DNA from: Morella rubra
Lineage: Eukaryota; Streptophyta; Magnoliopsida; Fagales; Myricaceae
Direction of reading: 5' to 3'
Length of the DNA: 64,000 bases
Assembly (NCBI GenBank): GCA_003952965.2
Contig: CM025854.1
Span: 6,172,725 to 6,236,724, forward strand
Under the pieces are notes generated by a model, which did not search any database, was not told the origin of the DNA, and saw only the letters and a program-made list of their open reading frames with translations. A program made the position numbers and the translations under genes. This document shows positions 13,395 to 24,783 of this stretch, piece by piece (the first letter of the stretch is position 1; every line of letters begins with the position of its first letter).

Positions 13395-13783
13395 TATAAG
13401 AAGCATGCATATGGATTCTAAACGAGCAACAGGAGCAAAGGTTTCATCAAAATCAATTCTTTCTTCTTGATTATAACCTTGGGCTACTAATCTTGCTTTG
13501 TTTCTCACTACAACCCCAGATTCATCCATTTTGTTTCTGAAAACCCATTTTGTGCCAATAACTGGATAATCTTTGGATCTAGGAACTAGATGTCATACTT
13601 GGTTTTTCTCAAATTGTTTTAATTCATCTTCCATAGCATGGATCCAACTTTCATCATCTTTAGCCTCAGAAAAGTTCTTAGGCTCAAGTTGAGAAAGTAA
13701 GGCAAGATTATTTGCTTGATGTACAGAGGATCGAGTTCTTACCCCTTTTTCAACATTACCAATGATTTGTTGGAGAGGAATGG
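13395..13783 (-). mobile_element. Second Ty1/copia RT fragment, cut by the gap
   Basis: The minus strand reads RTRSSVHQANNLALLSQLEP, then [59 protein letters not shown] and [14 protein letters not shown]. This is the start of a copia reverse transcriptase. It comes from a different family from the neighbouring element, whose equivalent motif is NKRKAIGCKW. One in-frame TGA follows KNQV. The fragment ends at about 13395 and is cut on the other side by the N run. It is either a separate insertion or the edge of an element inside the gap. Confidence 0.85.
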
Positions 13784-14783
13784 NNNNNNNNNNNNNNNNN
13801 NNNNNNNNNNNNNNNNNNNNNNNNNNNNNNNNNNNNNNNNNNNNNNNNNNNNNNNNNNNNNNNNNNNNNNNNNNNNNNNNNNNNNNNNNNNNNNNNNNNN
13901 NNNNNNNNNNNNNNNNNNNNNNNNNNNNNNNNNNNNNNNNNNNNNNNNNNNNNNNNNNNNNNNNNNNNNNNNNNNNNNNNNNNNNNNNNNNNNNNNNNNN
14001 NNNNNNNNNNNNNNNNNNNNNNNNNNNNNNNNNNNNNNNNNNNNNNNNNNNNNNNNNNNNNNNNNNNNNNNNNNNNNNNNNNNNNNNNNNNNNNNNNNNN
14101 NNNNNNNNNNNNNNNNNNNNNNNNNNNNNNNNNNNNNNNNNNNNNNNNNNNNNNNNNNNNNNNNNNNNNNNNNNNNNNNNNNNNNNNNNNNNNNNNNNNN
14201 NNNNNNNNNNNNNNNNNNNNNNNNNNNNNNNNNNNNNNNNNNNNNNNNNNNNNNNNNNNNNNNNNNNNNNNNNNNNNNNNNNNNNNNNNNNNNNNNNNNN
14301 NNNNNNNNNNNNNNNNNNNNNNNNNNNNNNNNNNNNNNNNNNNNNNNNNNNNNNNNNNNNNNNNNNNNNNNNNNNNNNNNNNNNNNNNNNNNNNNNNNNN
14401 NNNNNNNNNNNNNNNNNNNNNNNNNNNNNNNNNNNNNNNNNNNNNNNNNNNNNNNNNNNNNNNNNNNNNNNNNNNNNNNNNNNNNNNNNNNNNNNNNNNN
14501 NNNNNNNNNNNNNNNNNNNNNNNNNNNNNNNNNNNNNNNNNNNNNNNNNNNNNNNNNNNNNNNNNNNNNNNNNNNNNNNNNNNNNNNNNNNNNNNNNNNN
14601 NNNNNNNNNNNNNNNNNNNNNNNNNNNNNNNNNNNNNNNNNNNNNNNNNNNNNNNNNNNNNNNNNNNNNNNNNNNNNNNNNNNNNNNNNNNNNNNNNNNN
14701 NNNNNNNNNNNNNNNNNNNNNNNNNNNNNNNNNNNNNNNNNNNNNNNNNNNNNNNNNNNNNNNNNNNNNNNNNNNNNNNNNNN
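13784..14783. other. Assembly gap, 1000 N
   Basis: Exactly 1000 unknown bases, a round number typical of a placeholder gap of unknown size. The left flank is copia RT and the right flank is plain sequence about 600 bases before the first recognised ureide permease exon. The missing permease 5' exons may lie in it. Confidence 0.99.
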
Positions 14784-15412
14784 GGTTACTCATGAAATCT
14801 GAAACTCAATTGATTGTCAAATTTGGATCTTTCTGCATGGATCATTTTCCATTCTTTGTTATTTTGGATTGACTCACTTCGTTCAAATGGAAAATTCCTG
14901 GCTTGGGGAATTAGATGAATGAGATAGACCAGTGAATGACAAGCAGGGGCAAAATGAAAGCATAAAATCTCAAACCAAACAAAAATAAGCCCGTTTTTTC
15001 CAACCAAAACATCAATGAATATCTTCTTTTCTGCAAAGGCAATGCAGTTAATGATCTTCTTCAAGTTTTCATTTATAGGAAGGATAGCTGGAATTTTCCT
15101 TCTTAAAGCTTTATCTTGAGGGTTGATTTTCAGCTGATCTGTTTTCTCTTAAAAACTTTCCTTGCGAAGCGTTTGTTGACTAGGTTATGCTTTAGTAATA
15201 TTTCACTGCACAAGGAATTTTTGCCATTCTTCTTATGCACTACTGATCATAAATGCTGATGCTCCTACAAAACGGAACATTTTGACAGGGCTACCGCTGT
15301 TTTGAAGGACACAGTTACAAATGATGGTGAGGAACTCTTCAGGCTTCAAGTTTGCTATCATACGGCTACTTCCATCTAAAAACTGGTTACTATGCCTTTT
15401 CCTTTCAATGTT

Positions 15413-16461
15413 GATAGATAGAGAGAAGGATCTTGAAGATGGAGCTGGTTCTGCAGAGAACGCCAAAGCTGGGACTGCAGGTTTCCTCATAGAAGTTGAG
15501 AACAGAAGAGCAATTAAGGTTGGTTTTGGTTCTTATGGATGGTATTAATCTAGAACTACGGCATTTCATTTATACACCTCTGACATGCCCATAGGTAATT
15601 TGGAGCCAGCATACTTGAAGTTAAGATCTGGAGACTGCTCAAAACCTCTATACTGATTGAGTGGCCCAGTCTTTCGTTTGATAATGAAATGCTCATCGTT
15701 ATGCATATATAGATTATAGCTATGGATTAAATGGTTACAGTATAGGTATGATTCTGATTGCAGGTGTTTGGAAAGAGCACTTTAATTGGACTGGCAATAA
15801 CTTTCTTTGCTGGGTTCTGCTTTTCTCTGTTCTCACCGGCATTCAATTTGGCAACAAATGATCAATGGCACACCTTAAAGGAAGGGGTTCCTCACTTGTC
15901 TGTCTACACTGCATTTTTCTACTTCTCAGTCTCTTGTTTTGTCCTCGCCATCATTCTAAACATTACCTTCCTTTACTACCCCGTGCTAAATTTACCAAGA
16001 TCATCACTTAAGGCTTACCTGAGAGACTGGAATGGCCGAGGCTGGGCCCTTTTGGCTGGCCTGTTGTGTGGATTTGGAAATGGACTACAATTCATGGGAG
16101 GCGAGGCTGCAGGTTATGCGGCAGCTGATGCAGTTCAGGTTAGTTTCCTTACATATGCAAAAATAGTGTGCAGTTACTTAGATGTGTCAATTCAAATCAC
16201 ATGACTTTCCTCCATAGGGACATTTTTAACTTAGAAAATAATGTTCCTGTCGCACTTGCGTGTTGACTAACATCTCAATGCTCGTTTCCCGGTTTTGGGT
16301 GATATCAGGCACTTCCACTTGTGAGCACCTTTTGGGGAATACTACTCTTTGGAGAGTATCGAAAATCATCACGTCGAACCTATGTATTGCTCGGCAGCAT
16401 GTTGTTTATGTTTATTGTAGCGGTTGCAGTTCTCATGGCCTCATCAGGGCACCGAAAATAA
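15413..16461 (+). CDS. UPS: Ureide permease, C-terminal three exons
   Basis: Ureide permeases are plasma-membrane carriers for allantoin, uracil and related nitrogen compounds. Exons seen are about 15413-15518 (KDLEDGAGSAENAKAG, FLIEVENRRAIK), 15764-16138 (VFGKSTLIGLAITFFAGFC, FSPAFNLATNDQWHTLKEG, LLAGLLCGFGNGLQFMGGEA, AGYAAADAVQ) and 16309-16461 (ALPLVSTFWGILLFGEYRKS, RRTYVLLGSMLFMFIVAV, LMASSGHRK, stop). Borders are GT-AG and phases fit. This is the second half of a family of roughly 400 aa, with several hydrophobic segments, and it ends in the family's usual SGHRK tail. Sequence at 15245-15412 may be the divergent loop before exon A (NADAPTK is family-like), but frame changes make it unsafe to call. 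The N-terminal half is not in the window and may fall in the gap. Confidence 0.9.
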
Positions 16462-17543
16462 TTATTCTGTTGAAAGGCCATTTCTGTGGGAATAATTGTA
16501 TGAAATACAGTTATCCAAGAGCATAAATATGGCGCTGCTTGGTTGATTGGTTTAGTTGAAAAATTGCTACGCAAGTGTGACGGACATTCTCAACATTCAA
16601 GTACAGAATTCTCATTACTCAGTATTGGTAAAAAAGGACAAGTAAAAGTGGTAGGGGGTGATCTGTTGGGAAAAGAGAAATAGCAGTTGAAGTTTCGGAC
16701 GACTGTCAGCATGGATGGTCGTTTTAGATACTGCAAATATGTATTTGAAATCTCTGTTTTTATATTCCTCCGTTCTTCTTTCTAGTACGTGAATTGCGAA
16801 GTTTAATCTACTGTAAATTCAACGAAACTGGGGAGCCCACATCCTTCCTTCCTTCCTTCCTTCTGCTATGTAATTTGGATCCCCTTTTTCTGTTTTTCCC
16901 TTGTTAGAATTAGTTCACTTCTCTGTTCTATCCAATTGATGCGTGGCTATGCTGAGGGAAACTGGTTTGATCATATGAAATGTACATCTTCTCTCATCTG
17001 ATGTCCATCTGTAGTGAGCATTTAAGCCTCTGGATTCTGGAACACGAATAATAAACTATTGTAATGCAAACATCTTTTTACCAACATTCGAAAGTTCGCA
17101 CTTAAGGGATAGGATAGAAACATTTGTTTCCGTTTGGCTCTTTACTTTTCCTTTTTGGCCTGCATAATGCACTGAATGCTGTTTGCTTCCAAAAAGAAAT
17201 GGTACAAAGAAGGAACTTGCCTAGTTATGTCTTATTCTTTAAGAGACTTTTTGAATTTTTTTACTGGAAATATATATATTGAACATCATCTAAAGCATAA
17301 AGGAATAGGGTAGGAAGCCCAACAATCACGGTAATACATGCAATAATTGCAAGAGCAACCTCAAAGTTTTGGCTTAGAGTTTAAGGTTGTCCTTAAGAAA
17401 AGGGTTGCTTCATGTGCATTATGGGAGCTGTTCATAGAGAGAATTGTAAGACGTCAACTGCAACATTCCGACAAGATCGGAAGGCGTTGAAGGCTAAACT
17501 GCATTGTGATTGATTGCTTTAGAGTTACTGAAAAAGATCTCTC
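16462..17543. other. 3' flank of the ureide permease, no gene
   Basis: Probable 3' UTR and intergenic DNA. It contains a short CCTT microsatellite at about 16842-16863 and no coding sequence that I recognise. Confidence 0.5.
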
Positions 17544-17672
17544 CAAGGCCGGCTCAAGAGGTAGGCAGGTTAGACGGATGTCTAAGAACAAGAGAATTTT
17601 TAAGTAAATATATATGTATTTTTTGTTACATTAAAAATTAAAAAACCTCCAATTTTTATTGAGCCGGCCCTG
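17544..17672. mobile_element. hAT-type MITE, 129 bp
   Basis: The left end is CAAGGCCGGCTCAA and the right end, reverse-complemented, is CAGGGCCGGCTCAA: a 14-base terminal inverted repeat with one mismatch. The flanks are gatctctc (17536-17543) and gatctccg (17673-17680), an 8-base target duplication with six matching bases. Eight-base duplications and CAGGG-like ends are typical of hAT elements. The interior is AT-rich and non-coding, so it is a non-autonomous element. Confidence 0.75.
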
Positions 17673-17983
17673 GATCTCCGAGTCAACTTTAAGTAGAATA
17701 CAAAAACTCGATTATTTTAGCACTATTGAAGAAGGAGAGACTCTAATGAGTATTTTGTCTGCAACCTATTTGTAAGCCACATGAGAAAGCATATTTGAAA
17801 CTTGATTTATTATAATATGCGGAGAGATAAATAGAAAGTGATGGGCCACAATATGACCGGCCCAGTCCATCTAGACACGCGAACCTATCTGTAGTTCCGG
17901 CCAAAGCCACAAACGCGTTCAAGGCCCTCAGTGCGCACAAGTATGGATTAATTCCCCCAATCTTCCTGCCTAGCAATCCAAGA

Positions 17984-18088
17984 GGTTTCAGGACTTTAGG
18001 TAACATAAGGATCCTAGAGGTTTCAGGACTCCAGGTAAGATAAGGATCTTAGAAGCTTCAGGACTTCAGGTAAGATAAGGAATTGTGA
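17984..18088. repeat. 35-bp tandem repeat, three units
   Basis: Three consecutive units of about 35 bp, each built as ggtttcaggact..aggta followed by agataaggatctta. They start near 17984, 18019 and 18054, and the third decays into aattgtgaag. No coding role is seen. Confidence 0.8.
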
Positions 18089-18433
18089 AGCCCATACCAT
18101 TAAACTACCTTTAGGACTCTAGCACTCTTTTCTTATAAAAGACAAGTACCCCATTATATTTTTCTAAGCTTAATTCATTCTCAAACTAAAATATTTTTTA
18201 AGATCTAACTTTGATATCGGAGGCTCTCCATCTGACGCCATCCCCTTTTCTTATTCCTTTCAGATCTGATCGGCTTTGGCTCTTGGTGATTTTGGCATAA
18301 TCAGGAATTATTAACTTTATAGTGATGATTCGACATTTTTGTTTACTCTGATTGCCCCATTCTCGTCGCCAGCTACCCTTGACATTCAAAAATTGAACTT
18401 AGAGTTGTTTCTTTGGCAGAAAGGCAGAGATTA

Positions 18434-19060
18434 TTCATTCTTTCATTTAAGATTGTAACAAGAATGCATTTTTGTAAAGTATTTGGAGCAGAACAAAGCG
18501 TAGTTGAATATATCAAAACTAACAAAAAGTCATAATCTCTATATTGATCACTTTTTCTGGCTGAGATCACGATTCCATCAAAGAAAGAAACATGCAAATA
18601 TGATTAAATGTAGTCACCCCACTATGAGTTACCCAATAATGTTCATTCTTTCATTCAAGATTGTAGCAAGAATGCATTTTTGTACAATATTTAGAGCAGA
18701 ACAAAGCGTAGTTGAATATATCAAAACTAACGAGAAGTCATAATCTCTTTATTGATCACTTCTTCTGGTTGAGATCACAATTCCATCAAAGAAAGAAACA
18801 TGCAGATATGATTAAATGTAGTCACCCCATCATGAGTTACCCAACGATTGTATTCTTTCATTCAAGATTGTAGCAATAATGTGTTTTTGTACAGTATTTG
18901 GAGTGGAAAAAAGCATAGTTGAATATATCAAAACTAACAAAAAAGTCATAATGTCTTTATTGATCACTTCTTCTGGCTGAGATCACGATTCCATCAAAGA
19001 AAGAAACATGCAGATATGATCAAATGTAGTCACCCCATCATGAGTTACCCAATAATGTTC
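18434..19060. repeat. 208-bp tandem repeat, three units
   Basis: Three head-to-tail units start near 18434, 18642 and 18851, with spacings of about 207-209 bp. Each contains ttcattcaagattgtagc, then gagcagaacaaagcg, gttgaatatatcaaaac, gagatcacgattccatc and gtcaccccatcatgag. Units differ by scattered substitutions. The array stops abruptly at 19060 where the fasciclin-like pseudogene begins. No reading frame spans the units. Confidence 0.9.
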
Positions 19061-19063
19061 ACT

Positions 19064-21663
19064 CGGGACTCTGTCTCTGGCTTTATGCTAGGCAACAATT
19101 CTACGTTCAATTCTTGGAAGCCAAAAGTGCAGCGACAATCAAGAAAAGACTCAGAAAGTCGATTAACAGTCTCCCAGTGTTTGGTACGAAGACAGTGTCT
19201 TGTTAATCTGGCTCTAATGGTGGTGCAGATGTAGTTTCCTTCAGCCGCGGTGTGGGAGGTTGGGACGCCCATCACTGTAAATATTGTAGTTAAGAACAGC
19301 ATTAATGTCGTGTATTATGACGGTGTCGTTATTATAGATGTCTGGTTGGGTAATGTGGACATCGTCGAGGGCGAAATTTGAGGCTGTGGAATTGGTTATA
19401 TGAATGGATCTTTAGGGCAGTAGAGTAGGGAGGCGATTGTTGGTCTCGAAGAGTTGGAGGTCAGAGAAAATGAGGCGTTGTGGGACTATATGATATGGTA
19501 AGATGAAGGGGTCAATGTTGGGCATGCAGTTAACTGGGTCGGCTTGTGGAACGAAGAGGGTGGCACTCATTGAAAGCATTAGTAGGGTGATCGCTAAGAT
19601 GATGTTTGCCTAATCATTGAAGTAGGGTGCACCAATTAGTGGGTCTATTATGTTATTGAGTTGTTGGGCTAGCAATGATGGTGGTGGTGGAGGGGCGTGG
19701 AAAAGGCGGCGCTGGAGGAGGGGAAAAATGAGGTTGAGGTGGTGGTGATAGAGATGGCGGATGGGGATGAGGTGATAATAGAGATGACAAAGGAGGTGGT
19801 GTTGGAAGAAGTAATATCGAGAGAGGTGGGTATAAGGATGATGGAAGGGTAGGTGGTGGTAGAGATGCTGGAAGAAGAGGAGACAGAGGTGGGGATAACG
19901 GGAGTTTCAGTTGGAGAAGAGAAGATAGCAATAGAGGCTGAGATAATTAGGGAGTTGCTAATGGTGAGTACAATGAGGAAAAGAGGGAGGAGAAACGGGA
20001 AGTCGTGATAGGAACCCTACTAGAGCCCTAGGAAAAATAAGGTTTACAAACATCCTTGACAAGCCGCCTGACAAAGATGAGCTTAATCATGACATGCTCA
20101 ACAGCACATTGGCATGCCCCATGGCATTGCCAAAATAAGACAACAGCTAGCAAGGCCATAAGCCTTAATATGACTCAGGAGAAGCATTTGGAGAGGCAAT
20201 GCACAACAACTCAGGAAGAGTTGAGGAGCACAATGAAGGTGTCACCACAAGACCATCAGTCATGGCGGCACAACCAAAAGATGCATGGGGAGCCAATGCA
20301 AGGATGTTCCCAAAGCTTAGTGGAGCACATTGCTAGCACCACCCTATGGCCACCAGTCATGGCGGCGCAACCAAGTGTGCATGGACAGTTGATTCAAGAT
20401 GGATCCCAAGGCTAAGTGGAGTTGATTGGTAGCACCACCACACGACTACTGGACGCAGCGGCGCATAGAGGAGCACAAAGGAGGTTGGTCTCAAAAGACT
20501 CAGGAAATCATGTGGATCATTTTGAGGTCACCACCCTACACGGTTGTGGAGCAGCAGAGCACGGTGGCGGCAACCACCATAAGCGGCCAGTAGGGGCCAT
20601 ATAGGTAAACCGCATGTGGGATCCCTATATGACCTAATCCCCCTAATTATAGGTGTTATCTTTATTTCTTTTGAGTCTCAGACATTTCCATGTTCGTGGG
20701 ATTCAATTAAGGCAACAATCTTGGTCCTATTTTGGAAAGATTGTTCCTTGATTGAAGTTAGGAGTCTTTTAGGCATGTGGCAATTACCTTTGCTCCCTAT
20801 ATGAAAGCTTATTGCCGGCCACATCCCTAAATAGGTGGGCAATCAATCTTTGATTAATTTGTCCTTGTTTTAAGGCTAGTATTGAGGCAAAAGACAAGAT
20901 CTCTACAAGATCTGCCTTTCTAACTTCAATAGGATCTTGAAGGATTGATTAAATGGCAATTGAGTCTTTCCCTTTACAAGGAAAGACCTTTGCCGCCCAA
21001 GCCCATAGAGGTACTATAGATGCCCCTCCATGACACCATTTGTAAAACTCGAATAGAGAAGTCTCTAAGAGAGTTTTTGGCCTTTGTATCATTATCTTCG
21101 ATGTTTGGGGTTAAGCCTGACACTTGGGCTAGCATGGGTGCTATAGTATTTGGGGTTAGGCCTAACACAATTCACACTTGTTAGACCTGACTTGCGTTGG
21201 GTTAGGCCGGTCAAGTTGGGGGCAATCGACGACTGGGGTTATGCATGGAAGCTTGGGCTAGCATAGGAGATTTGGTGCTTGGGGTTAGGCCTGAGATCTT
21301 TTCAACTTTGTTAGAGGTTCATCGTTGGGTTAAGCCGGCGTTGTTCCATAATCAGGTTCTAAATTCGTCTAGTGGTGTCAGCCCATTCGAACTTAGGTTT
21401 GCGTATCCTTCTTTTCATCCATTTTGTCAACCATCCATGTTCTTTTAATTTATCATTTCGATAAATTTAAAATACCAAAAACATCTTTTCTTTTCTTTTG
21501 ATCTGATACTCGAGATATATTTACCTTTTGAGTGCTTCATTAGGTTGGCTAAGGAGTATCAACTAAAGGCGTGAGCTAATCATGAGTACTCACAAGTCTT
21601 TACTTGTAAGGGGGATAGACATTGGTAAGGGGTCTAAGCCAGGGTCTCTATCAAGTCGGCCAT
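19064..21663 (-). pseudogene. Fasciclin-like arabinogalactan protein pseudogene A, split by an LTR
   Basis: FLA proteins are secreted, usually GPI-anchored cell-wall glycoproteins. On the minus strand the gene starts at ATG 21663 (MAD), is interrupted by the LTR at 20006-21653, and resumes at 20005. It then encodes a hydrophobic leader, a long proline/serine-rich stretch (about 19931-19670) and one FAS1 domain: ITLLMLSMSATLFVPQADPV, DPFILPYHIVPQRLIFSD, NFALDDVHITQPDIYN and then VIIHDINAVLNYNIYSD. Stops occur after NNRLPTLLP and after the FAS1 domain, and frame changes separate the leader, proline-rich and FAS1 parts. It is clearly non-functional. A second, shorter copy lies at 28625-29156. 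Confidence 0.8.
20006..21653. mobile_element. Solo LTR (or LTR-only element), 1648 bp, with 5-bp TSD
   Basis: The insertion begins TGATAG and ends CTATCA, so it has TG..CA termini and a 6-base inverted repeat. It is flanked by AGTCG on both sides (20001-20005 and 21654-21658). The paralogous site at about 29145-29156 has a single AGTCG and no insertion, which proves the borders. No gag or pol is seen inside, so a recombined solo LTR is the simplest reading. The inside holds short imperfect repeats (catggcggc..caaccaa near 20260 and 20360; cttgggctagcat and ggggttaggcct near 21120-21300). Frames at 20056-20415 and nearby resemble nothing I know. Confidence 0.85.
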
Positions 21664-23132
21664 GAACGTTGTTGCTTCCTGCTTTCTTGAATCTTTCTAA
21701 CTAGTCAAGTGGGAATGCAGATAATTAGAAAGTAGATATTTCTAGTAATGAGATTTACGTATATGTAGAGGGAGAGAGAAAGCGGAAGGCTGAGTGAGGG
21801 AGAGCAAGTTAGTCACTTTCTAATTCTTGGTGTTTCTTCTATTTGTGTGTGTAGAGTCTATGCATGCAAGAATTGAGAAAAAGGATGATGACTAACTCCA
21901 GATCACGTGTCACGCCATATTACTTGGAGAGAGGAGGACATGCTAGTAATTTCATATAATCGAATTTCACTTTGCATCATTTAATTGTCATATTTTTTTT
22001 TTTGGTAGTTAAATGGTTTAAAAAATAAGAAAATCTGAGATCAAATTTATCTTGGGTGAGCCACTTAGCTTGGGAGTGCAGATCTGAGATCAAATATCTC
22101 CACAGATTGAGAGTGATTGTCTCCTGCCTTATCTCTCCATGATTTTGTAATCGCCTTACCTCTCTAAGATTCAGCGTTACGTTGTTCTGGTTCTAATTGT
22201 TGTATACTGAGCTGGTCTGTGTTAGTACGAACAAGGAAGTATAGAAATGAAAGGGGAGGAGGAGGTGAATAAGAAGAAGATACTCAAAATCATCAAGCAT
22301 CGCTGGCTAGCACATCCGCAATGGCAATTTGAATGGACCCCCAGAGAAGCTAATGAGTTGGTGCAGTGGTGGGGAAGGGTAGAGGTCTTTGGAGTTATTG
22401 ATGTGAATCTAATCCCTCCCGATGTTATATCCTGTTATTCTTCTCTTTAATTGTAACGATTGCTAAGAAAAAAAAAACTATCCAAGTGTACTAACAATGG
22501 ATAATTATACCTTCAAAAATACTTTACGATAGAAAGACAAACTACTAGCTTTTTCTTGCTAAACAAAAGTGTAAGTCGACATCCATGGAGGAACATAATC
22601 GGAAGGGAAATAGAAAAGGCCATGCTTTGAAACATAGCATCTATAGAAAGCATTTGTTTTACAAGCAAGGCATGAACGTCTATCCCTCCCAACAGCAACC
22701 AACAAAGTATGACATTCTTCCATTATTTTTTTTCTTGGGTTGTTTTATTTAGTTGGTCAACAGGATAAACTTTGTCGAAATATCATTTCAAATTTATTGG
22801 TACTCAATCATACAACAAGAAGATAGCTCAATTTCCTAGACACAAACAGATGTCCAAAACTTAGGTTTTTTCTGATTTCCAAGAAGCAATTTTGTTCCAA
22901 AGGAATTGAGTAAAATCAACTCAAGTAGATTGCCACTGTCGCGCTATGCTTGAAACATAATCTGATGCTGGTTGACTCGTTTGCCGCATTAAGCATGGAT
23001 GAAAAGGCCATGTTAAGAATGTTGCAAGTCAAGCTTCATGTAATAGAGTTTGTGAAATCTTAGTTTCAAAACACATGCTGAGAAATAACTTCCATGTCCA
23101 GGTAACCCCCACAAAAACTTCGCTTCCGCGTA
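21659..23132. repeat. Segmental duplicate, copy A flank (partner 29150-30608)
   Basis: This continues the duplicated segment on the 5' side of pseudogene A. It matches 29150-30608 with substitutions and small indels, from gccatgaacgttgttgctt to cttcgcttccg. Homology ends at about 23132, next to the hAT relic's target duplication. Within it, about 22270-22447 (+) encodes a degraded RNase H-like tail of a LINE polyprotein (WQFEWTPREANELVQW, IDVNLIPPDV). That fragment therefore predates the duplication. No functional gene is present. Confidence 0.85.
22270..22447 (+). mobile_element. LINE RNase H-like C-terminal fragment (copy A)
   Basis: The frame reads KIIKHRWLAHPQWQFEWTPR, then EANELVQWWGRVEVFGVIDV and NLIPPDV before a stop. 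The pattern of a basic segment, PREAN, a short helix and a final PP-D/S-V matches the end of the RNase H-like (RVT_3) domain of plant non-LTR elements. Only about 60 residues remain. The call is by motif resemblance, so confidence is moderate. Confidence 0.5.
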
Positions 23133-23140
23133 GTTGAATT

Positions 23141-23794
23141 AGGGGTAGCTTAAAGGGGTAGGCAAGTGCCTCCTAATTAGGAAGGTCCCTATTATAAAGG
23201 TCCTATATTATAGTAAAATTAAAAATTTTAAATTATGAAGACTGTCTATTATAGCCGCCTATCTAAAATAAAAAAAGAAGTTTGCAGATATTTAATTAGA
23301 TTATAATAAAATTTTTATTATTACCTTGGGGCTGGGCGCATGTATTAAATTATCTTGAAAAGAAACCTCTTTCCCAATTGTTGTTTTACCAAAATTTACT
23401 CAACCTTCACATCTCATATCAGAAACAACAAAGGAAACATCAACTTTTTAAGAAATATTTTCAACTTGCTAACTACAAAATATCAAAATCTCAAAATTTT
23501 CTACAAATTCTAACATCTTTTCACACCAACTTCAGAAAGATTATAAAAAATTATTTACTAAAAACTATGTCACAAGATAGATTAAGCGGTTTAACAATTT
23601 TAAGATAGATTAAGCAGTTTAGCAATTTTCTGTATGGAAACTGATTTATTAAGTAGACTTAAATACAAAAGTTTAATTAGTAATTTTGCATCTAAAAAGC
23701 CAAGAAGTAACTTTATGGTTTAATTGTAATTTTTTAATTATTATTTTTACATTAAAAGGCCTCATTTTATTACTTGCCTAAGGCTCCTGAAAAG
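23141..23794 (+). mobile_element. hAT transposon relic, 654 bp
   Basis: The flanks share the 8 bases GTTGAATT (23133-23140 and 23795-23802), the target-duplication length of hAT elements. The outer 50 bases contain ggggtaggcaagtgcc on the left and acttgcctaaggctcc on the right, which pair as an imperfect inverted repeat. The plus-strand interior near 23530-23720 reads FRKIIKNYLLKTMSQDRLSG, then LTIL and FASKKA-like remnants. This is the C-terminal dimerisation region of hAT transposases. It is internally deleted and full of stops. Confidence 0.7.
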
Positions 23795-24012
23795 GTTGAA
23801 TTTTCCCTGGCAAGGAAAAGCAAAATCTCAACATCGAGGATAGTCGCCATTGTTGCTCTAGTTTCTGTTCGGTGCCCTTTTGCGTACTTTCTGTTCAGTA
23901 TATTGACTTTGGAATGCGCTCAGTGACAATCTCCGATTCTGAAAACTTTAATATCAATTCAGTTTTGAAAATTCTGCATATTTGAAGGGACATAGATTGA
24001 TTTATTAGAAAT

Positions 24013-24783
24013 ATGTTTTCCTTTAATCACTTCTTTCTTCTCATCTTGTTATTTTCCACGCTTAGCTTCTTGACTCATACCACTGCTGTCATGATCAGTT
24101 ACTTCCATCATATCTGTGCTAACACAACTTTCTTCGGGAATAATATCTACAGTGTCAATCTCAACTCCTTCGTCTCTTCCCTCTCGTCTCATGCCAACAA
24201 CAGTATGGAATTCTACAACACAACTTAAGGTGAAAACACCTCTGTCCCCGTTTATGGCCTCTTCCTCTGCCGTGGAGATGTCCCTACCGAAAAACTCTCT
24301 GGTCGCTATTTCGGGGAAAATATTGCAATAATTTGGTACGACGAGTGCGTGTTACGCTATTCCAACGAATCTATCTTTTCAATCGTGGTTGTGAGGCCAA
24401 AATTTGCAATGATTAACACACAGAACACCACCTCACAGGGGTTTTATAGTGAGCTAATTAACATGAGGATCACAGACTTGGCAAAACAGGCCTTGAGCAC
24501 TCCAATCGGAGCCAAGAAGTTTGGGACTTTGGAAATGAATTTAGCTTATCGAACTCTGTAACTAATGGTACAGTGCACACCGTACTTGTCCAGCAACGAT
24601 TGCTACCATTGTCTTCAAACAACTACAGACAGATTTTTTTTGTGTTGTGGTGGAAATGAAGGTTTGAGAATTATGTTTCCTTGTTGTAATTTTTGGTATG
24701 AATTTTTCAATTTTTTTGTGAAGCCCGTGTCCCGCCCAGTGGTTCTGCCTCCGCCTCCAGGCTCCATAACTAGACTAAAAGGT
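24013..24783 (+). pseudogene. DUF26 (Gnk2-type) secreted/CRK ectodomain pseudogene
   Basis: The frame starts with a signal peptide (FNHFFLLILLFSTLSFLTHT) followed by two DUF26-like units. Unit 1 reads CANTTFFGNNIYSVNLN, NNSMEFYNTT, stop, PVYGLFLCRGDV and IAIIWYDECVLRYSNESIFS. It has lost its C-x2-C segment. Unit 2 reads TTSQGFYSELINMR, KKFGTLEMNLAYRTL, stop, MVQCTPYLSSNDCYHCL, and it keeps the C-x8-C-x2-C pattern. A proline-rich linker (VVLPPPPGSITRLKG) follows, where cysteine-rich receptor kinases have their membrane-proximal segment. Two in-frame stops (near 24226 and 24559) kill it. A repeated linker piece, LLPPPPSSMAGSKGEV, lies at about 25240-25290. No transmembrane or kinase exon follows. 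Confidence 0.85.

Noticed and set aside
13716-14802. Long open frames across the N run on both strands
   Set aside because: They consist of unknown bases with only a few real codons at each edge.
18434-19060. Possible CRISPR-like array
   Set aside because: Units of 208 bp are direct tandem copies without spacers, and this is a plant nuclear genome.
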